Assembly (NCBI GenBank): GCA_963814795.1
Contig: CAWFEK010000007.1
Span: forward strand, 186,001-250,000
Direction of reading: 5' to 3'
From: Palsa-89 sp963814795
GTDB lineage: Bacteria; Acidobacteriota; Terriglobia; Bryobacterales; Bryobacteraceae
Length of the DNA stretch: 64,000 bases
Shown here piece after piece: positions 7,836 through 16,688 of the stretch. A program made the position numbers and the translations under genes. Within the stretch, counting starts at the first letter, position 1, and every line of letters begins with the position of its first letter. The notes below the pieces were generated by a model, which saw nothing but the letters and a program-made list of their open reading frames with translations, had not been told where the DNA came from and did not search any database.

Positions 7836-9023
7836 TCAGGGTTCGATCCGCTTCCACTTTTTTCCTACGCGAACGACGGTGGGCCCAGCGAATGTAGACG
7901 ACAAACTGGTGATCCTTTCGCCATTGATCTCGACTGCGCCTGCCTTGATTTTGCGCTCGGCATCGGTACGCGAATCGGCCAGCCCGGCCGCCACCAGAAT
8001 CTTCGCCAGATTGGACCCGGCATCTGGCGGAAGTGCGATGGTCTCGATGTCGTCCGGCTGCTGGCCCGAGCGTACTTCACGATCGAAATCCGTCTGGGCC
8101 TGCGCGGCATCCTCCACCGAATGAAAATCCGCGACGATCTGGCGCGCCAGGCGCATTTTCACTCGCATGGGCTCTTCCGTCTTCATCGCCGCAATCTCAG
8201 CCAGGCTCTTGTCGGTAAGCAGCTCCCAGTAGCGCCACATCAGATCGTCCGAGACCCCCATTACTTTACGAAACATCACTTTCGGTGGTTCCGTAATTCC
8301 GATGTAGTTGCCTTTCGACTTGGACATCTTCTCAATCCCATCCAGGCCCTCGAGCACCGGCACGGTGGCGATAATTTGCGGCAATTGTCCATAGTCCCGC
8401 TGGATCTCGCGCGCCACCAGCAAATTGAATTTCTGATCGGTTCCACCCATTTCAACATCACTTTGCAACGCCACGGAGTCGTACGCCTGGCCGAACGGAT
8501 AGAGAAGCTCATGGAAAGAGATGGGCGTTCCGTCCTTCAGCCGGTTCGCGAAATAGTCGCGTTCCAGCAATCGCGCCACCGTATATTTCGAGCACAGCTT
8601 GACGATGTCCACGAAGTTGAGCGGCTCCAGCCACTCACTGTTGAAGCGGATCTCGGTCTTCTGAGGATCCAGAATCTTGAACACCTGCGTCTTGTACGTC
8701 TCGGCGTTGTGGTCGATTTCTTCGCGCGTCATCGGAGGGCGCGTGGCGTTGCGGCCCGTTGGATCACCGATCAGCCCGGTCATGTCGCCGATTAAGAAGA
8801 TGACCGTGTGACCCAGGTCCTGAAAGTGCTTCATTTTTCGTAGAAGCACCGTGTGGCCCAGATGCAGGTCCGGCGCGGTGGGGTCGAAGCCGGCTTTTAC
8901 GCGCAAGGGACGGCCGGTTTTCTGCGATCGAATCAGGCGCTCGCGCAGCTCGTCCTCGCGGATCAACTCGGCCAAGCCTTTTTTCAGATAGTTTAACTGT
9001 TCGTCGAGGGTCACTACTTTCAT
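7836..9023 (-). CDS. tyrS: Tyrosyl-tRNA synthetase
   Basis: A 395-residue class I aminoacyl-tRNA synthetase charging tRNA-Tyr. The HIGH-type motif HLGH is at residues 54-57, and KMSKS sits in GIEKMSKSKGN. A C-terminal S4-like RNA-binding domain (about 330-395, ending VRVGKKWKRI) follows. The motif spacing and sequence FDPTAPDLHLGH match the second bacterial TyrRS subgroup (TyrZ-like). The open frame reaches 9191, but the upstream 56 codons run through intergenic repeats, so ATG 9023 (MKVVTLDEQ) is chosen. The permease gene at 7834 begins one base after this stop. Confidence 0.95.
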   Translation of the reverse strand: MKVVTLDEQLNYLKKGLAELIREDELRERLIRSQKTGRPLRVKAGFDPTAPDLHLGHTVLLRKMKHFQDLGHTVIFLIGDMTGLIGDPTGRNATRPPMTREEIDHNAETYKTQVFKILDPQKTEIRFNSEWLEPLNFVDIVKLCSKYTVARLLERDYFANRLKDGTPISFHELLYPFGQAYDSVALQSDVEMGGTDQKFNLLVAREIQRDYGQLPQIIATVPVLEGLDGIEKMSKSKGNYIGITEPPKVMFRKVMGVSDDLMWRYWELLTDKSLAEIAAMKTEEPMRVKMRLARQIVADFHSVEDAAQAQTDFDREVRSGQQPDDIETIALPPDAGSNLAKILVAAGLADSRTDAERKIKAGAVEINGERITSLSSTFAGPTVVRVGKKWKRIEP

Positions 9024-9030
9024 GGTAAAG

Positions 9031-9190
9031 CAGGGCACCGACTCCCTTACGGTCGCGGTTCGGTAACGCTCTCTTTCTGAACCACCAGCGTAAGAAGCTG
9101 TGAAAAAATCGGTTCGCAGGCGAAAGCGCCCGCGCCACTTAATCGTGAATCCTTGTGCATTCAATGTGGGGCAGACGCTTCCGTCTGCCA
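9031..9190. repeat. Family B half-site and diverged family A pair
   Basis: The gap between tyrS and the hydrolase contains a solitary family B arm (ACTCCCTTACGGTCGCGGTT around 9042-9061) and then a family A pair: GTTCGCAGGCGAAAGCGCCC near 9112 and GGGGCAGACGCTTCCGTCTG near 9171. No gene is supported here. Confidence 0.65.
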
Positions 9191-9246
9191 ACCCCGCGTG
9201 CTTCCCGATTTTTTCACGGCTTCTAAGACTAAGCGACCGGTACTTT

Positions 9247-10104
9247 TTATTTTTTCACAGCTGGTCGCGGTCGCGGTTCGGTAATCAGCTTCGCCGTCAA
9301 TCCGGGTGCTTCCATGGGGATGAAATGCGAATATTCCGCCAGGCACAGATCGGTGCCTTGCGCGAAGCTGGACGCCAGATCCGGAGCGGTGGGCGATCGT
9401 CCCATGACGTCTCCCGGTTCGGGAACCTTCCCGGCGCGAACGACACGTACGGGAATACGGATGGTTTCAATTTCCGGGTAGATGTTGGAAGCAGGGGCGG
9501 GACTGTTCTCATAGATGGATGCTTCAATGGCCGGCGGGCAAGCCAGTACGAAGCCGTCGCCGTCGGGCAGCAATCCGTAGTCGCAATAATCGCGAAGAAC
9601 TGCCCGATCCCAATTGGCGAACGGCGGACGGTCCTGGAAGCGATCGAACATTTCTTGAGCTGACGTCCAGCGGTTGCGGCGCTTGGAGACAAAGTGGGCC
9701 TCACGCCATGGACCGACATAGGAATCTCTGGGGCGAATCACGGGATCAATCAACAACAAAGATGAGAAGGACTCAGGACGCAACGCCGCGGCCAGCGTTA
9801 CGGCGTGGCCGCCCATGGAATGCCCGACGCCGATTGCTCCTGATAACCCGAGCGCCTCAGCAACCGCCGCTGCATCCTGGCCGAAATTGCGCCAAGCGTA
9901 AGGCGGTGCTGGTTTGCTGCTGCGGCCGTGGCCGCGAGCATCCATCGCGTAGCAGTGGCGTCCGGCGAGTCGCGCGATGATTTGATCCCAGCAGCGGGCA
10001 TGGAATCCAGTGGCATGGCAGAGGAAGACCGGCGGGTCCTGTCCGGGCCATTCGTAGAGGGCGAGTTCCACTCCATTGACGAGAATTTTGCGCTCGACTG
10101 GCAT
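9247..10104 (-). CDS. Alpha/beta-fold hydrolase
   Basis: A 285-residue cytoplasmic hydrolase without a signal peptide. The nucleophile elbow is GHSMGG with Ser96; the oxyanion region is LCHATGFHARCW; the catalytic histidine is probably in EYSHFIPME near the C-terminus. The MDARGHGRSS motif is typical of the epoxide hydrolase/haloperoxidase/MhpC-like superfamily. Substrate is not predictable. The gene stands alone, with repeats downstream and a PEP-CTERM gene divergent upstream. Confidence 0.85.
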   Translation of the reverse strand: MPVERKILVNGVELALYEWPGQDPPVFLCHATGFHARCWDQIIARLAGRHCYAMDARGHGRSSKPAPPYAWRNFGQDAAAVAEALGLSGAIGVGHSMGGHAVTLAAALRPESFSSLLLIDPVIRPRDSYVGPWREAHFVSKRRNRWTSAQEMFDRFQDRPPFANWDRAVLRDYCDYGLLPDGDGFVLACPPAIEASIYENSPAPASNIYPEIETIRIPVRVVRAGKVPEPGDVMGRSPTAPDLASSFAQGTDLCLAEYSHFIPMEAPGLTAKLITEPRPRPAVKK

Positions 10105-10234
10105 TACTAAAGTCTAGCGGTGATGCTTCGCCGGGGGTGCTGATGGTACTACTTTAGTACAAAAAGGTAATCTGGGATCGTTCAAAACAGACGGAACGAA
10201 GGTATACTTGCGTAACGCTGTCGGAGGAGAATTC

Positions 10235-10853
10235 ATGAGACGTTCCTTAGTGGCTACGGTGATGGGTGCTGCACTGCTGGTGGTGGCGGCAGGGCCAGGC
10301 AAAGCTGATACCGTTTTTGACCTGGCATGGTCGGGCGCCGCGCTTGGAAACACAGCCAGCGCGACGGGAACTATTACGCTGAACCTGGCAGACATGAACA
10401 ATCCCGGCGGAACGGAGCAAGACGTCAACCCATTCGTAACCAACTTCAGCATCACAGTGACGGGCGCGGGTGCGGGCGATGGAACCTTCGGGTTTTCCGA
10501 CTTAAACGGCGCTCTCCAGCAGGGTGGCTTTCGCTTGGATACCGCCGGCGGCACGCTCGACTTCACCAGTCAACTCGTCGGCCAGGCTACGCTAGGCGGG
10601 CCGTGGGCTTCGACGCAAGATGGCTCCACGGGCGACTTCAACATAATTCAATAACGGTAACGACGACAATGCGCCCGAGGGAACATTCTACTTCCAGCTC
10701 ACAACCGAAGGCGGGAACGGGGACACCATGAATCTGACCAGTTTCGCGCCAGCGTCCACCGTCCCCGAACCATCCTCGGTGATGCCTCTGTCAGCAGCGC
10801 TGCTCGCATTGGTATTCATGGCGCGCAAGCGCATGGCTCGAGCGAATTCCTGA
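10235..10853 (+). pseudogene. PEP-CTERM secreted protein, frame broken once
   Basis: A start at ATG 10235 has a good ribosome site (GGAGGAG, 10223-10229). It encodes a signal peptide (RRSLVATVMGAALLVVAAG) and a Gly/Thr-rich secreted domain. The frame stops at 10654, but the next frame continues without a stop as FNNGNDDNAPEGTFYF and ends with a canonical PEP-CTERM tail: VPEPSS, a hydrophobic stretch, then ARKR, stop at 10851-10853. A single extra base near 10644-10652 (for example one A of ATAATT) explains the break. The intact protein would be about 205 residues, sorted by an exosortase that is not in this window. It may be a real pseudogene or a base-calling error. Confidence 0.75.
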
Positions 10854-10876
10854 CATCTCTGTCGAACGAATTCTTT

Positions 10877-10946
10877 GGCCGCGAATAAACGCAAATGAAC
10901 GCAAATCGAAGAGAGCTTTCCGCGTTCATTCGGTTCATTCGCGGCC
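10877..10946. repeat. Palindromic repeat with GGCCGCGAAT arms
   Basis: GGCCGCGAAT at 10877-10886 pairs with ATTCGCGGCC at 10937-10946, and inner segments GCAAATGAACGC and GCGTTCATTCGGTTC are also partly complementary. It lies upstream of kdsB. Confidence 0.6.
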
Positions 10947-10994
10947 CAGAAGAAAGTCTTGCCCACCGCCGCTTCAGCTGTGATATGATCGATT

Positions 10995-11726
10995 GTGCCG
11001 AAGAGATTACTGGGTGTAATTCCTGCCCGGTTTGCCTCCTCCCGATTTCCTGGAAAATCCCTCACCCTGATCGCCGGTAAGCCCATGCTGCAGCATGTTT
11101 ATGAGCGGGCTAGCCAGGCGCGGTATCTTACCAAGGTGATTATCGCTACCGACGACGCGCGGATCTATGACGCGGCGCGGTCGTTCGGCGCGCTGGTTCA
11201 GATGACTCGCGGCGATCATCGCTCCGGCACCGATCGCGTGGCCGAAGTAGCTTCCGCGGATACCGCCGAGGTGATCGTTAACATTCAAGGCGACGAACCG
11301 CTGATCGACCCTACGGCGATCGATGCCGCGGTGCTGTCGTTGACGTCGGATGATGAAGTTCCCATGTCCACGCTCAGTAAGAAGATTGAAGATCCCAGCG
11401 AGATTGAGAATCCGAATGTCGTGAAAGTGGTCAGCGATCTGACCGGCAATGCGATTTACTTTTCGCGGAGCCCCATTCCGCATGGCGGCGCGGCGCATTA
11501 CAAACATATTGGTCTTTATGTATATCGGCGCGAATTCCTGCTCGCCTATTCCGGACTTCCGGTGGGTCCGCTGGAGCAGGCTGAGCGGCTGGAACAATTG
11601 CGGGCGCTGGAGAGCGGCTATCGCGTCCGCGTGATCGAAACTGAATACGAGTCGCTCGGCGTGGATACGCCCGAGGATCTCGAACGTGTAACAGCTCTCT
11701 TTGAACCTTCATTGTCGAAATCATAA
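10995..11726 (+). CDS. kdsB: 3-deoxy-manno-octulosonate cytidylyltransferase (CMP-KDO synthetase)
   Basis: A 243-residue enzyme that activates KDO with CTP for transfer to lipid A. The nucleotide-binding signature is present at the N-terminus (IPARFASSRFPGKSL), along with ATDDARI and NIQGDEPLI, all standard for KdsB. The start is GTG at 10995, chosen because PKRLLGVIPARF then aligns with the family N-terminus. It heads a plus-strand cluster kdsB-pyrG-kdsA: pyrG supplies CTP and kdsA supplies KDO-8-phosphate, so three steps feeding CMP-KDO synthesis are together. Confidence 0.95.
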   Translation: MPKRLLGVIPARFASSRFPGKSLTLIAGKPMLQHVYERASQARYLTKVIIATDDARIYDAARSFGALVQMTRGDHRSGTDRVAEVASADTAEVIVNIQGDEPLIDPTAIDAAVLSLTSDDEVPMSTLSKKIEDPSEIENPNVVKVVSDLTGNAIYFSRSPIPHGGAAHYKHIGLYVYRREFLLAYSGLPVGPLEQAERLEQLRALESGYRVRVIETEYESLGVDTPEDLERVTALFEPSLSKS

Positions 11727-11750
11727 AGAAGTGAAATAGAAGAGGTGAGA

Positions 11751-13409
11751 ATGCCAGCGACCAAGTACATATTTGTAACCGGGGGCGTGGTTTCGTCTCT
11801 TGGCAAAGGCATTGCTGCCGCGTCGATCGGGTGTTTGCTCGAAAGCCGCGGGCTGCGGGTGACATTGCAGAAGTTCGATCCATATCTGAACGTCGATCCG
11901 GGCACCATGAGTCCGTTCCAGCACGGCGAAGTGTATGTCACCGACGACGGCGCGGAAACGGATCTGGACCTCGGCCACTATGAACGCTTCACGCACGCCG
12001 AGCTGAGCCAGAGCAATAATCTGACGTCGGGAAGAATCTACGAGCAGATCATCCATCGCGAGCGCCGCGGGGATTACCTGGGCAAGACGGTGCAGGTGAT
12101 TCCGCATGTCACCAACGAAATAAAAGCCGCCGCGCGCAAAGTGGCCGCTGACGTGGATGTGGTGATCGTCGAAATCGGCGGCACCGTAGGCGATATTGAA
12201 TCGCTGCCTTTCTTGGAAGCCATTCGCCAATTGCGGCATGAGCTGGGGCGCGACAACACTGCATTCGTGCACGTGACGCTGGTGCCGTGGATCGCGGCGG
12301 CGCAGGAACTGAAAACCAAGCCCACCCAACACAGCGTTAAGGAGCTGCGCGCTATCGGTATTCAGCCGGACATGCTGCTGTGCCGCTCCGAACGTCCGCT
12401 GCCGCACGACATGAAGGAAAAGATCGCGCTCTTCTGCGACGTGGATGTGGAAGCCGTCATCACCGCGACCGATGTGCAATCGGTCTACGAAGTTCCTCTG
12501 GTGTTTGCCGAGCAGGGCGTGGATGAGATTCTGCTGCGGCTGTTGCGCATGGATGACGCCAAGCCGCGCGATCTGAGCCGCTGGACCGGAATGCTGGAGC
12601 GCATGCAGAATCCGGAAGATGAAGTGGACATCGGCCTGGTGGGCAAGTATGTCGAGTACGAAGATTCTTACAAGAGCCTGAAAGAGGCCCTGTTGCATGG
12701 TGGCCTGGCGCACCGGCTGAAAGTGAACATCCACTGGATTGAATCCGAAAACATGCACTGGCCGGAATGCGTGCCGGATCTCGAAAAATTTGACGGCATC
12801 CTGGTTCCCGGCGGATTCGGCAAGCGCGGCGTGGAAGGCATGATCACCACCATCCGCTACGCGCGCGAAAAAAAGGTCCCGTATTTTGGAATTTGTCTAG
12901 GCATGCAGACGGCGGTGATAGAATTCGCCCGCAACATCTGTGGACTGGAGCACGCCAATACCACCGAAGTGGATCCGGCAACTCCCGATCGCGTGATCTA
13001 CAAATTGCGCGAGTTGAAAGGCGTGGATGAGCTGGGCGGCACCATGCGCCTGGGCGCTTATCCTTGTTTGCTAGCGGAGGGGAGTCTGGCGCGGGAGGCG
13101 TACGGCGAGCCCGAGATCAGCGAGCGGCACCGGCATCGTTACGAGTTCAATCGCGAGTACGAGAAAATTTTGACCGAAGGCGGGCTGCGCCTCACCGGGC
13201 AGACTCCCGATGCCGTATACGTGGAGATCTGCGAAATTCCGGACCATCCCTGGTTTCTGGGATGCCAGTTCCATCCCGAATTCAAATCCAAGCCGATGGA
13301 GCCGCATCCACTGTTCGCCGCCTTTATCGGCGCCGCGCACAAACACCGCCTCAGCCGCGCCAAGCCGGTGGTGCGGGCGCGGCCCAAGCAATTCTCGCAC
13401 GCAGATTGA
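11751..13409 (+). CDS. pyrG: CTP synthase
   Basis: A 552-residue enzyme converting UTP, ATP and glutamine to CTP. The N-terminal synthetase domain begins KYIFVTGGVVSSLGKG (about residues 5-20). The C-terminal class I glutamine amidotransferase domain has the nucleophile in FGICLGMQ (Cys near 382) and the His/Glu pair in FHPEF (near 508). ATG 11751 (MPATKYIF) is preferred over the in-frame GTG 11745. The final stop TGA overlaps the proposed TTG start of kdsA. It is 24 bases downstream of kdsB. Confidence 0.96.
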   Translation: MPATKYIFVTGGVVSSLGKGIAAASIGCLLESRGLRVTLQKFDPYLNVDPGTMSPFQHGEVYVTDDGAETDLDLGHYERFTHAELSQSNNLTSGRIYEQIIHRERRGDYLGKTVQVIPHVTNEIKAAARKVAADVDVVIVEIGGTVGDIESLPFLEAIRQLRHELGRDNTAFVHVTLVPWIAAAQELKTKPTQHSVKELRAIGIQPDMLLCRSERPLPHDMKEKIALFCDVDVEAVITATDVQSVYEVPLVFAEQGVDEILLRLLRMDDAKPRDLSRWTGMLERMQNPEDEVDIGLVGKYVEYEDSYKSLKEALLHGGLAHRLKVNIHWIESENMHWPECVPDLEKFDGILVPGGFGKRGVEGMITTIRYAREKKVPYFGICLGMQTAVIEFARNICGLEHANTTEVDPATPDRVIYKLRELKGVDELGGTMRLGAYPCLLAEGSLAREAYGEPEISERHRHRYEFNREYEKILTEGGLRLTGQTPDAVYVEICEIPDHPWFLGCQFHPEFKSKPMEPHPLFAAFIGAAHKHRLSRAKPVVRARPKQFSHAD

Positions 13410-14194
13410 GCGTTTTACCTCCATTTTGCCGCGGACTCCCGCTCGGGTTGATCGCCGGTCCATGCGTAATCGAGAGCGAGGAGCACGTACATTTCCTGGC
13501 GGCTGAGATTCGAAAAATCGCCGGGCCGTTCGTCTTCAAAGCTTCCTTCGATAAGGCCAATCGCAGCAGCGTGACGTCGTATCGTGGACCGGGCTTGAAG
13601 GCAGGTGTCCGAATCCTCGCCGGATTGCGGCGCGAAGGTTACGCCGTGCTTACCGATATTCACGAACCAGCGCAGGCTGAAGCAGTGGCCGAAGCGGTGG
13701 ACATCCTGCAGATCCCGGCGTTTTTGTGCCGCCAGACTGATCTGCTTTTGGCCGCTGGACGCACCGGGCGAACCGTCAACATCAAGAAAGGCCAATTCGT
13801 TTCGCCGCACGATATCCGCAATGCGGCGGAGAAAGTGGCTTCCACAGGCAATGACAGTATCCTGCTTACCGAGCGAGGATCTTCGTTCGGCTATAACAAC
13901 CTGGTGGTGGACATGCGCGGGCTCGCGATCATGCGCGAGTTCGGATACCCGGTGATCTTCGACGCCACGCACAGCGTCCAGATTCCGGGAGGGCTGGGGC
14001 ACGCCTCCGGTGGAGAATCTAAATTTATTCCCACGCTGGCGCGCGCCGCCGTGGCTGCCGGCGTGGATGGCGTGTTCCTGGAAGTTCATGAAGCTCCTGA
14101 GCGGGCGCTGTCCGACGGTCCGAATGCGCTGCGGTTGGACTTACTTGGGGCGCTGTGGGAAAAGCTGCAGGCCATTCATGCGATCGGAGCGTAA
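13406..14194 (+). CDS. kdsA: 3-deoxy-8-phosphooctulonate synthase (KDO-8-P synthase)
   Basis: A 262-residue enzyme condensing arabinose-5-phosphate and phosphoenolpyruvate. Typical blocks are GLIAGPCVIES, FKASFDKANRSS, TDIHEP, IPAFLCRQTDLL, KKGQFVSP, and FDATHSVQ. The open frame extends far upstream inside pyrG, but homology begins just after pyrG ends. The TTG at 13406 overlaps the pyrG stop (TTGA) and gives a start close to the family N-terminus, so coupled translation is inferred. It is slightly shorter at the N-terminus than E. coli KdsA. Confidence 0.93.
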   Translation: MSVLPPFCRGLPLGLIAGPCVIESEEHVHFLAAEIRKIAGPFVFKASFDKANRSSVTSYRGPGLKAGVRILAGLRREGYAVLTDIHEPAQAEAVAEAVDILQIPAFLCRQTDLLLAAGRTGRTVNIKKGQFVSPHDIRNAAEKVASTGNDSILLTERGSSFGYNNLVVDMRGLAIMREFGYPVIFDATHSVQIPGGLGHASGGESKFIPTLARAAVAAGVDGVFLEVHEAPERALSDGPNALRLDLLGALWEKLQAIHAIGA

Positions 14195-14201
14195 ACACCG
14201 A

Positions 14202-14281
14202 CGCCGAAACCGAGCCGCGACCACAAGGGAGCCTAAGACACGGTCGTGGTAGCGCTTCCTGGCGGTCGCGGCTCGGAACGT
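14202..14281. repeat. Family B palindromic repeat
   Basis: Complementary long arms: AACCGAGCCGCGACCACAAG near 14206 and GGCGGTCGCGGCTCGG near 14261, enclosing GGGAGCC...TGGTAGCGCTTCC. It lies 3' of kdsA and may act in transcript ending or stability. Confidence 0.75.
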
Positions 14282-14359
14282 GGTGCGCTTGGTGAACGGC
14301 GTGTGGCAGTGTTTACAAAAACTTGCAATTGCAGCCCGTGTCGGCTATAGAATAAAACC

Positions 14360-16615
14360 TTGAGAAGCACTATCACCGCACTCCTGCTGGCAGCGTCCGC
14401 AGCCGCGCAAGTGAATGTTCTGACGGCCAATTACGACCTCCAGCGAACCAACTCCAACCTTCAGGAAACCATTCTCAACCAGCAGAATGTGAACACCAGC
14501 AACTTTGGAAAACTCGGCTATTTTCCGGTGGACGGCGAAATTTACGCACAGCCGCTGTATGCGTCGGGAATCCAGATTACCGGGCAAGGCTTACACAACG
14601 TCGTGTATATCGCCACCATGCACAATAGCGTTTACGCCATTGACGCCGACCAGCCTGGATCCACAACTGCGCTGTGGCAGGTGAACCTGGGTCCCTCGGT
14701 TCCTTCCTGGGTCCTGAATTTCACCGACATTCTGCCGGAAGTTGGAGTCTTGAGTACGCCCGTGATCGATCTGACCCGGCAGGTTATGTACGTCGTTTCG
14801 GACACGCTCTCGGGCGGGTCACCGGTATTCCAGTTACATGCGTTGTCATTGGCGGATGGCAGCGAAATGCTGAACGGTCCGGTGGCAATTTCCGCGGCGG
14901 TGAAGGGGGATGGCGCTGGAAACAGCAGCGGCACGGTAACCTTCGACGCGGGCATTGAGCTGCAGCGCCCCGGCCTCGCGCTGGCCAACGGAATGGTGTA
15001 TTTGTGTTTCGGTTCGCGCGGCGACATGGACAGCTGGCATGGCTGGCTGATGAGCTACGATGCCTCCACCTTGAAACAGATTGCGTTCGTCAACATGTCT
15101 CCGGATGGTTATGGTGCATCCATCTGGCATTCGGGGCTGGCGCCCGCGGTCGACTCCAGCGGGAATCTCTACGTGGCCACAGGCAACGGCGATTACGACG
15201 GATCGGTGAACTTCGGCGAGTCCGTTCTCAAATTTTCAGGGACCGATCTTACTTTGCTCGACTGGTATACGCCGAACACCTGGGCCGCCTTGAACGACAA
15301 CGATTCCGATCTTGGATCGTCCGGCGTAATCCTGATTCCCAGCACGAATCAAATGGTCACCGCGGGTAAATCCGGCGACATGTTTCTCATCAAGAGCGAT
15401 TCGATGGGTCATCTGGGGCCGAAGAACACCAGCACGGTGCAAAACATTCAGGCCAATCCGAACGGCACGCACGATCTCGCGCTTTGGAACAGCCCGAGCG
15501 GCCCCATTGTCTACGCCCAGGATTCCGGGGGCCCGGTGAGCGCCTTTCAGATTTCGAACGGCCGGCTCAATGCCACGGCGGCGTCCGAATTCAGGCCGCC
15601 CAATCCGACGCTCTTCGCCGGACTGGCCATTTCCGGAGATCCAAGCGATCCCACGCACGCCATTTTGTGGTACACGGTGGCGAACTTCAACGCGAGTCAG
15701 CAACCGGGCACGTTGCACGCGCTGGATGCAACGGACCTGACCAGTGAATTGTGGAACAGCGACATGGTGGCCACCGACGTGTTGGGCCGGTTTGCGAAGT
15801 TCGCGACACCCACCGTGGCCAACGGACGGGTTTACGTCCCGACTTTCTCAAACGAGTTGGTGATTTATGGCTTGCTGAACGGCGCGGCTCCCGTGGAAGC
15901 GGGTGCGCCAAAAGTTACCTCGATCGCCAGTGCGGCAAGTTTTCTGAGCGGGACCGTAGCCCCGGGAGAATTGGTGACGGTGTTCGGTTCGAACCTTGGC
16001 CCCACGGTGCCCGCCGGCGCGATCGTGGACGATACCGGTCACCTGGCAACTAAGTTGTCGCATACCAAAGTATTCATGGACGGGATTGCCGCGCCGCTGC
16101 TCTACGCGGGGCCGAATCAGGTAACCGCGGTAGTGCCTTTTGGCATTCAAGCATCCAACATTGGCGTACAGGTTCAAAACGGCAGCCAGTTTTCGTCGAA
16201 CGCGACGGTGACTGTAGCCGCGGCTGCGCCCGCTCTTTTCTCCAAAGACGGCACCGGTGGAGAGATCGGCGCCATCGTCAATCAGGATGGCAAGCAGAAC
16301 TCCTATGGCGATCCAGCGCCGGCTGGTTCGGTGATTCTGTTGTACGCCACCGGCGCCGGCCAGACCAATCCGCCGGGGGTCGACGGCCTGATAACTTCCA
16401 CCGCTCCGCTCGGCGTGCCGGTGCTTCCGGTGAAAGTTTCGATCGACAATCTACCCGCCGACGTTTTGTATGCGGGCGCTGCCCCTGGGCTGGTGCAGGG
16501 CATGATCCAGATCAATGTCCGCGTACCGGCGGGCGCCGCCAGTGGACAGGATCAAGTGGTGCTGCAGGTGGGCAGCTATACCAGCCCGAATACTACAAGC
16601 GTGATCGTGAAATAA
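14360..16615 (+). CDS. Secreted PQQ-like repeat protein with Solibacter-type (TIGR03437-like) C-terminal domain
   Basis: A 751-residue exported protein. TTG 14360 gives a compact signal peptide (RSTITALLLAASAAAQ). Residues about 20-510 look like a quinoprotein-type beta-propeller: repeated blocks such as VVYIATMHNSVYAID, and LYVATGNGDYDG. Residues about 520-751 match the C-terminal domain common in Solibacter-like extracellular proteins, starting VTSIASAASFLSGTVAPGE and containing GLGPT/ATGAGQTNPPGVDG-type motifs. The role is unknown; such proteins are probably surface or secreted and may bind polysaccharide or other macromolecules. It is preceded by a family B repeat and stands alone. Confidence 0.85.
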   Translation: MRSTITALLLAASAAAQVNVLTANYDLQRTNSNLQETILNQQNVNTSNFGKLGYFPVDGEIYAQPLYASGIQITGQGLHNVVYIATMHNSVYAIDADQPGSTTALWQVNLGPSVPSWVLNFTDILPEVGVLSTPVIDLTRQVMYVVSDTLSGGSPVFQLHALSLADGSEMLNGPVAISAAVKGDGAGNSSGTVTFDAGIELQRPGLALANGMVYLCFGSRGDMDSWHGWLMSYDASTLKQIAFVNMSPDGYGASIWHSGLAPAVDSSGNLYVATGNGDYDGSVNFGESVLKFSGTDLTLLDWYTPNTWAALNDNDSDLGSSGVILIPSTNQMVTAGKSGDMFLIKSDSMGHLGPKNTSTVQNIQANPNGTHDLALWNSPSGPIVYAQDSGGPVSAFQISNGRLNATAASEFRPPNPTLFAGLAISGDPSDPTHAILWYTVANFNASQQPGTLHALDATDLTSELWNSDMVATDVLGRFAKFATPTVANGRVYVPTFSNELVIYGLLNGAAPVEAGAPKVTSIASAASFLSGTVAPGELVTVFGSNLGPTVPAGAIVDDTGHLATKLSHTKVFMDGIAAPLLYAGPNQVTAVVPFGIQASNIGVQVQNGSQFSSNATVTVAAAAPALFSKDGTGGEIGAIVNQDGKQNSYGDPAPAGSVILLYATGAGQTNPPGVDGLITSTAPLGVPVLPVKVSIDNLPADVLYAGAAPGLVQGMIQINVRVPAGAASGQDQVVLQVGSYTSPNTTSVIVK

Positions 16616-16688
16616 CGCCGGACAAGGACACGAGCCGACGCCCCGCAAACGTCTCCTGATATGATTGTGAACCGATGATCGAACACCT

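Noticed and set aside
9024..9191. N-terminal extension of TyrS by 56 residues
   Set aside because: The added codons run through intergenic repeats; ATG 9023 matches the family start.
11721..12758. Minus-strand 345-codon frame opposite pyrG
   Set aside because: It mirrors pyrG codons and has no recognisable domain.
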